Positions 13,119 through 16,619 of a stretch of DNA of 16,619 bases are shown piece by piece (position 1 is the first letter of the stretch; each line of letters begins with the position of its first letter). This DNA is from Candidatus Woesearchaeota archaeon. Lineage in GTDB: Archaea > Nanobdellota > Nanobdellia > Woesearchaeales > WJKR01. The stretch is from positions 1 to 16,619 of the forward strand of contig WJKR01000015.1 of the NCBI GenBank assembly GCA_014729015.1, read 5' to 3'. The translations under genes were made by a program, and so were the position numbers. The notes under the pieces were generated by a model, which saw only the letters and a list, made by a program, of their open reading frames with translations, did not search any database and had not been told where the DNA came from.

Positions 13119-15419
13119 ATGGTGGACGAACTCAAGCTCAAGGTCGCAGAAGCAATCCAGGAAGACGTCAACAAAGGCATCGTCCGCATCGACAGCTCGT
13201 ACATGCGCAAGCTCGACATCAGGCCCGGGAACATCGTACAGATCACCGGCGAACGGGCCACGGTAGGCATCGCCGACCGAGCGCTCCCCGGCGACATCGG
13301 ATTGAACGTCATTCGCATGGACGGCATCATCCGCCGCAACGCCAAGACGAGCATCGGCGAATCAGTCGCAATCACGAGAGTAGACGTCAAGCCAGCCAAG
13401 AACATCGTCATCGCACCCGCCCGCGAAGGCATCATGATCCGCACCAACAACCCGACGATCTTCAAGCGAGGCCTCCTCGGGCGAGCCGTCATGAAAGGAG
13501 ACCTCGTCGCACTGGGCGGTACCCGTCGGCGGCAGTCCACACTCTCCGACTCGCCGTTCGCGGACGTGTTCTCCTCGTTCAACTTCGACGATGCCATGAA
13601 CTTCCCCGGCTTCGGCCTCAGCGACCTCAAGTTCTCTATCGTCGACGTCGAACCAAAGAAAGCCGCGGTGCTAATCACCGAAGACACCCGGGTGGAGTAC
13701 AGCCCGACGCCGGTCGAGATGAAAGAGGACCAACCGTTGTTCGAGGTTTCATATGAGGATATCGGTGGCCTGGAAGACGAGTTGAGCAAGGTGCGCGAGA
13801 TGGTCGAGCTGCCGCTCAAGAACCCCGAGCTTTTCGACACGCTCGGTATCGAGCCGCCGAAGGGCGTGCTGCTGCACGGTCCTCCAGGGACGGGCAAGAC
13901 CTTGCTGGCCAAGGCCGTCGCGAACGAGACGAACAGCAACTTCATCCTCATCAACGGTCCCGAAATCATGTCAAAGTATTACGGCCAGTCCGAAGAGAAC
14001 CTGCGGAAGAAGTTCGAAGAGGCGGAGAAGAACGCGCCTTCCATCATCTTCATCGACGAGATTGATGCCATTGCTTCCAAGCGTGAAGAATCAAAAGGAG
14101 AAGTGGAGCGACGAGTCGTCGCGCAGCTGCTTGCCATCATGGACGGCCTGAAGTCCCGTGGCAAGGTCATCGTCATCGCCGCCACGAACATCCCCAACTC
14201 GTTGGACCCCGCGCTACGGCGGCCGGGCCGCTTCGACCGCGAGTTGGAAATTAACGTGCCGCAGAAGGGCGGCCGGCTGAACATCCTGAAGATCCATACC
14301 AGGAACATGCCGCTGGGCGACGACGTCAACCTAGAGGAGATAGCGAACATCACGCACGGCTTCGTCGGTGCCGACCTCGCGTCGTTGGCGAAGGAAGCTG
14401 CCATGACGGTGCTGCGGCGCATCCTGCCCAAGCTCGACCTGAAGGATGACGAGCCGATACCCCGTGACGTGTTGGACAAGATTAGGATTAAGAGGAAGGA
14501 CTTCAAGGAGGCGTTGAAGACCGTCCGCCCGTCCGCGCTCCGGGAGGTGTTGTTGGAGGTGCCGAACACGACATGGGATGATGTCGGCGGATTGGAGGAC
14601 GTGAAACAGGAGTTGAAGGAAGCGTTGGAATGGCCGCTCAAGCACGGACCGTCGTTCAGGAAGCTTGGTATCAAGCCGCCGAAGGGCGTGCTGCTGTACG
14701 GTCCTCCGGGGACGGGCAAGACCTTGCTGGCCAAGGCGGTCGCCAAGGAGTCCGAGGCGAATTTCATCTTGGTCAAGGGCCCCGAACTCTTGTCCAAATG
14801 GGTCGGCGAGTCTGAGAAGGCGGTTCGCGAGGTGTTCAAGAAGGCGCGTCAAGCATCGCCGACGATCATCTTCTTTGACGAGATCGATTCCTTGGCGCCG
14901 CGCAGGAGTGGTGGTGCAGGCGGGGACTCGCACAGTTCCGAGCGTGTCGTGAACCAGTTGTTGACCGAGATGGACGGCTTGCAGGAGCTCAACGACATCG
15001 TCATCGTCGCGGCGACGAACAGGCCTGACATCCTCGACACGGCGTTGCTGCGGCCGGGCCGCTTCGATCGCATCCTCTTGGTGCCGTCGCCTGGTGACAA
15101 GGCGAGGGAGCAGATATTCCGGGTCCATACGAAGGATATGCCCTTGGCCAAGAACGTCGACTTCGCGTCGCTGGTCAAGAAGACCGATGGGTACGCGGGC
15201 GCTGATATCGAGAGCATCTGCCGAGAGGCCGCTATCCTGGCGTTGCGCGAGGACATGAAAGCCAATGCGGTCAAGATGAAGCACTTCGAGGCGGCGTTAG
15301 ACAAGGTGCGGCCATCAGTCAACAAGGAGGTCGAGCAGGCGTACGAGGACCTGCAGAAGACGTTCCGCAGGGCGCGTGCAGAAGAGATGAAGGAGAATCG
15401 GCCGTCGTATTATGGGTGA
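13119..15419 (+). CDS. cdc48: Cdc48/VCP-type AAA+ ATPase
   Basis: A 766-residue two-ring unfoldase. Order: N domain (1 to about 200, double-psi barrel plus a second lobe), D1 and D2. D1 has Walker A GPPGTGKT (254-261), pore loop KYYG (286-289), Walker B IIFIDE (309-314) and arginine fingers in ALRRPGRFDR. D2 has Walker A at 528-535, pore loop KWVG (560-563) and Walker B IIFFDE (583-588). The C-terminus ends S-Y-Y-G, a HbYX-like tail that could dock on a 20S proteasome. The N domain contains a 30-residue loop (136-166) rich in Ser, Phe and Asp. I start at 13119 rather than the longer frame from 12855, because the extra part overlaps the divergent promoter and the small gene on the other strand, and VDELKLKV is the usual family start. 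Codon use switches near 13740, at the N/D1 border. Confidence 0.95.
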   Translation: MVDELKLKVAEAIQEDVNKGIVRIDSSYMRKLDIRPGNIVQITGERATVGIADRALPGDIGLNVIRMDGIIRRNAKTSIGESVAITRVDVKPAKNIVIAPAREGIMIRTNNPTIFKRGLLGRAVMKGDLVALGGTRRRQSTLSDSPFADVFSSFNFDDAMNFPGFGLSDLKFSIVDVEPKKAAVLITEDTRVEYSPTPVEMKEDQPLFEVSYEDIGGLEDELSKVREMVELPLKNPELFDTLGIEPPKGVLLHGPPGTGKTLLAKAVANETNSNFILINGPEIMSKYYGQSEENLRKKFEEAEKNAPSIIFIDEIDAIASKREESKGEVERRVVAQLLAIMDGLKSRGKVIVIAATNIPNSLDPALRRPGRFDRELEINVPQKGGRLNILKIHTRNMPLGDDVNLEEIANITHGFVGADLASLAKEAAMTVLRRILPKLDLKDDEPIPRDVLDKIRIKRKDFKEALKTVRPSALREVLLEVPNTTWDDVGGLEDVKQELKEALEWPLKHGPSFRKLGIKPPKGVLLYGPPGTGKTLLAKAVAKESEANFILVKGPELLSKWVGESEKAVREVFKKARQASPTIIFFDEIDSLAPRRSGGAGGDSHSSERVVNQLLTEMDGLQELNDIVIVAATNRPDILDTALLRPGRFDRILLVPSPGDKAREQIFRVHTKDMPLAKNVDFASLVKKTDGYAGADIESICREAAILALREDMKANAVKMKHFEAALDKVRPSVNKEVEQAYEDLQKTFRRARAEEMKENRPSYYG

Positions 15420-15463
15420 GCGGCCTTCATTGTTGTCAATCATTTACTTCTCAGGGCAATAAT

Positions 15464-15472
15464 GCTTATAAG
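15464..15472 (+). promoter_or_regulatory. TATA box of the 15505 gene
   Basis: GCTTATAAG is centred 37 nt before the GTG start and 45 nt after the cdc48 stop. It gives a leader of about 11 nt that carries a strong Shine-Dalgarno. Confidence 0.55.
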
Positions 15473-15491
15473 CGTGTTGCCTCCGAGGACA

Positions 15492-15501
15492 GGAGGGAGG
15501 T
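15492..15501 (+). promoter_or_regulatory. Ribosome binding site that fixes a GTG start
   Basis: GGAGGGAGGT is one of the strongest Shine-Dalgarno sites in the window and ends three bases before the GTG at 15505. No in-frame ATG follows at suitable distance (the first is beyond residue 120), so GTG is the start. Confidence 0.7.
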
Positions 15502-15504
15502 ACG

Positions 15505-16619
15505 GTGGCGGTCTTGCAGAATTCCGAGGAGGCGCTTCGCAAGCTTGATGACTTGGGCTTCATCACGTATGAGGAGCCGCTATGGCTGAATCTTTCTCAT
15601 CATGACGCTCGGGAATTGCAATTGCTCCCTGCTTTCCTGGAACGTATCAGGTCTGTGGACGAGATTGTCGACGTCGATGACCCGGCGTATGACGGCTTAT
15701 TGTTCCCTGAATATGTGTACGTCCCTAAGCCCAAGCAGAGGATCCCAGTCACCGAGGTGAACATCCCCATTCATCATTCGCTCGATCGTTCGCTCGACGT
15801 CTCTTTCGTTGCCACCGCTCGTCCCGTGGTCGAGGATGAGGTGTCGTTGTCGTTCGGTGCTAAGCCTACCTTGGAACGCCTCGTCGTCAGCATGATGCAG
15901 ATGGGGAAGAACGAGATGTTCGCGCCGCACCTCAGCGGCGTGTGCGGGTCGTATGACGGCGACATGATATTGTTCTATCCGTTGCGGTTCCGCACCGCCC
16001 GGCAAGAGGAGTTCCTCAAGCTCATCGCGCACGGGTTGGAGGACAGGAATTATGACCAGTTGATCATCCGCGATCCGAAGGTTACGTTGGCGAACAGGGT
16101 GAAGTATCCGCTTTGCGACCTCGTCGCTCACGGCTTCTTGGCGAGCAATAAGGATTTCCGCAGGAGCGCTTGTTGCTATGAGCATTTTGAGACGCGCGTC
16201 AGGAACGCGAAGTTCGACGCGGTGAAGCAGCGGCGTTTGCGGGGGGCGATGCGACAGGTGCACTTCTCCGAGCTTGCCGGCCATTACCGCTTGTTGCGGG
16301 AGGACTTGGCCGACGACCATGTCGCTACTTATTATCCGTTGACCATGCATAATTTCGGCGAGGACTTTGATTGGGACGAGGCATGCTATCGTACGCAGAC
16401 GTTGCCCGTCGCCCTGGCGACCTTGAACGGCTCGGACGGGAACAAGGGCATCTTCAATTACGGCTTGTTCGTGAGGTTCAACCGTTCAGGGAAGCGGAAT
16501 GGGGAGTTGCAGTTCGCGTATTGGGGGAGCAAGCGGTTCGTCGAGCGGACGTCGCAGGCAATCGCTGACCGGTTGCGGCTGCTGGTGACGCCGGTATACA
16601 AGCCTCTCGGGCGCAAGGC
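15505..16619 (+). CDS. Unrecognised large protein, 3' truncated by the window edge
   Basis: The frame is open from the GTG at 15505 to the last base, 371 codons, with no stop. It starts (M)AVLQNSEEALRKLDDLG and is a soluble-looking mixed alpha/beta protein without signal peptide or membrane segment. Notable stretches are MILFYPLRFRTARQEEFLKL (about 154-173), the pair YDQLIIRDPKVTL and ANRVKYPLCDLVAHGFL, a charged helix VKQRRLRGAMRQVHFSELAG and a late YGLFVRFNRSGKRNGELQFA. The repeated strand pattern hints at a multi-domain nucleic acid or carbohydrate-acting protein, but I find no motif I can name. It has its own TATA box and a strong Shine-Dalgarno. A minus-strand frame across 15697-16350 is a shadow. 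Codons are G/T-ending like the end of cdc48. Confidence 0.75.
   Translation, partial: MAVLQNSEEALRKLDDLGFITYEEPLWLNLSHHDARELQLLPAFLERIRSVDEIVDVDDPAYDGLLFPEYVYVPKPKQRIPVTEVNIPIHHSLDRSLDVSFVATARPVVEDEVSLSFGAKPTLERLVVSMMQMGKNEMFAPHLSGVCGSYDGDMILFYPLRFRTARQEEFLKLIAHGLEDRNYDQLIIRDPKVTLANRVKYPLCDLVAHGFLASNKDFRRSACCYEHFETRVRNAKFDAVKQRRLRGAMRQVHFSELAGHYRLLREDLADDHVATYYPLTMHNFGEDFDWDEACYRTQTLPVALATLNGSDGNKGIFNYGLFVRFNRSGKRNGELQFAYWGSKRFVERTSQAIADRLRLLVTPVYKPLGRK

Noticed and set aside
1..16619. CRISPR array, tRNA, rRNA, transposon or attachment site
   Set aside because: No regularly spaced repeats, T-loop consensus, rRNA cores, transposase frames or flanking direct repeats were seen on either strand.

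Overview
The window is almost certainly archaeal, most likely from a DPANN-type lineage (Woesearchaeota-like is my best guess, low confidence). The evidence is a two-ring Cdc48 ATPase with an archaeal layout, a free-standing Bud32 KEOPS kinase, a membrane-anchored archaeal Lon-like (S16 fold) protease, AT-rich TATA boxes of the TTTAAATA / TTTATAAA type in front of nearly every transcription unit, and a helical tail with a GW...EID core of the kind common in DPANN membrane proteins. Coding DNA is GC-rich, while promoters stand out as AT-rich islands. No rRNA, tRNA, CRISPR array, transposase or integrase is visible.

Left part (1-6316) is a storage-glucan block. On the minus strand are a truncated unknown gene (1-273), a short M24 metallopeptidase (351-1067) and a short-form alpha-glucan phosphorylase, glgP (1103-2830). 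On the plus strand, starting from the same promoter zone, are an unrecognised 162-residue protein (2936-3424) and then a two-gene operon: a sugar-phosphate nucleotidyltransferase-like protein with a degenerate signature loop (3480-4454) and an amylo-alpha-1,6-glucosidase type debranching enzyme (4465-6279), closed by a T9 run. Phosphorylase plus debranching enzyme is the minimal set for breaking down a glycogen-like polymer to glucose 1-phosphate, and the nucleotidyltransferase-like protein probably handles or senses that sugar phosphate.

Middle part (6342-10366): an AT-richer unknown gene on the minus strand, two tiny plus-strand genes (55 and 52 codons) with their own promoters, then bud32 overlapping by ATGA with a membrane Lon-like protease that carries ten N-glycosylation sequons. 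A two-TM membrane protein converges on the protease and overlaps its 3' end by 31 bp.

A gene-poor stretch (10367-10826) holds a strong 45-nt hairpin, a second inverted repeat and a TATA box facing a GC-rich, foldable segment: a candidate untranslated RNA. Next to it is a 50-residue Lys/Arg/Ala/Pro repeat protein resembling a histone H1 tail, on the minus strand and easily missed because of its size.

Right part (11280-16619): a lipoprotein-type phospholipase D family protein, a 155-residue conserved-looking protein with a lysine tail, a convergent DUF5752-like small protein, the Cdc48 ATPase ending in a HbYX-like tail, and a truncated unrecognised gene that starts with GTG and runs off the window.

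Two window-wide patterns stand out. About half the genes look leaderless (TATA box about 26-28 nt before ATG, no Shine-Dalgarno), while the others have longer leaders with good GGAGG/GGTGA sites. In addition, synonymous-codon composition alternates in blocks along the plus strand (A/C-rich versus G/T-rich) irrespective of gene orientation, with two switches falling inside single genes (near 8460 in the protease and near 13740 in cdc48).
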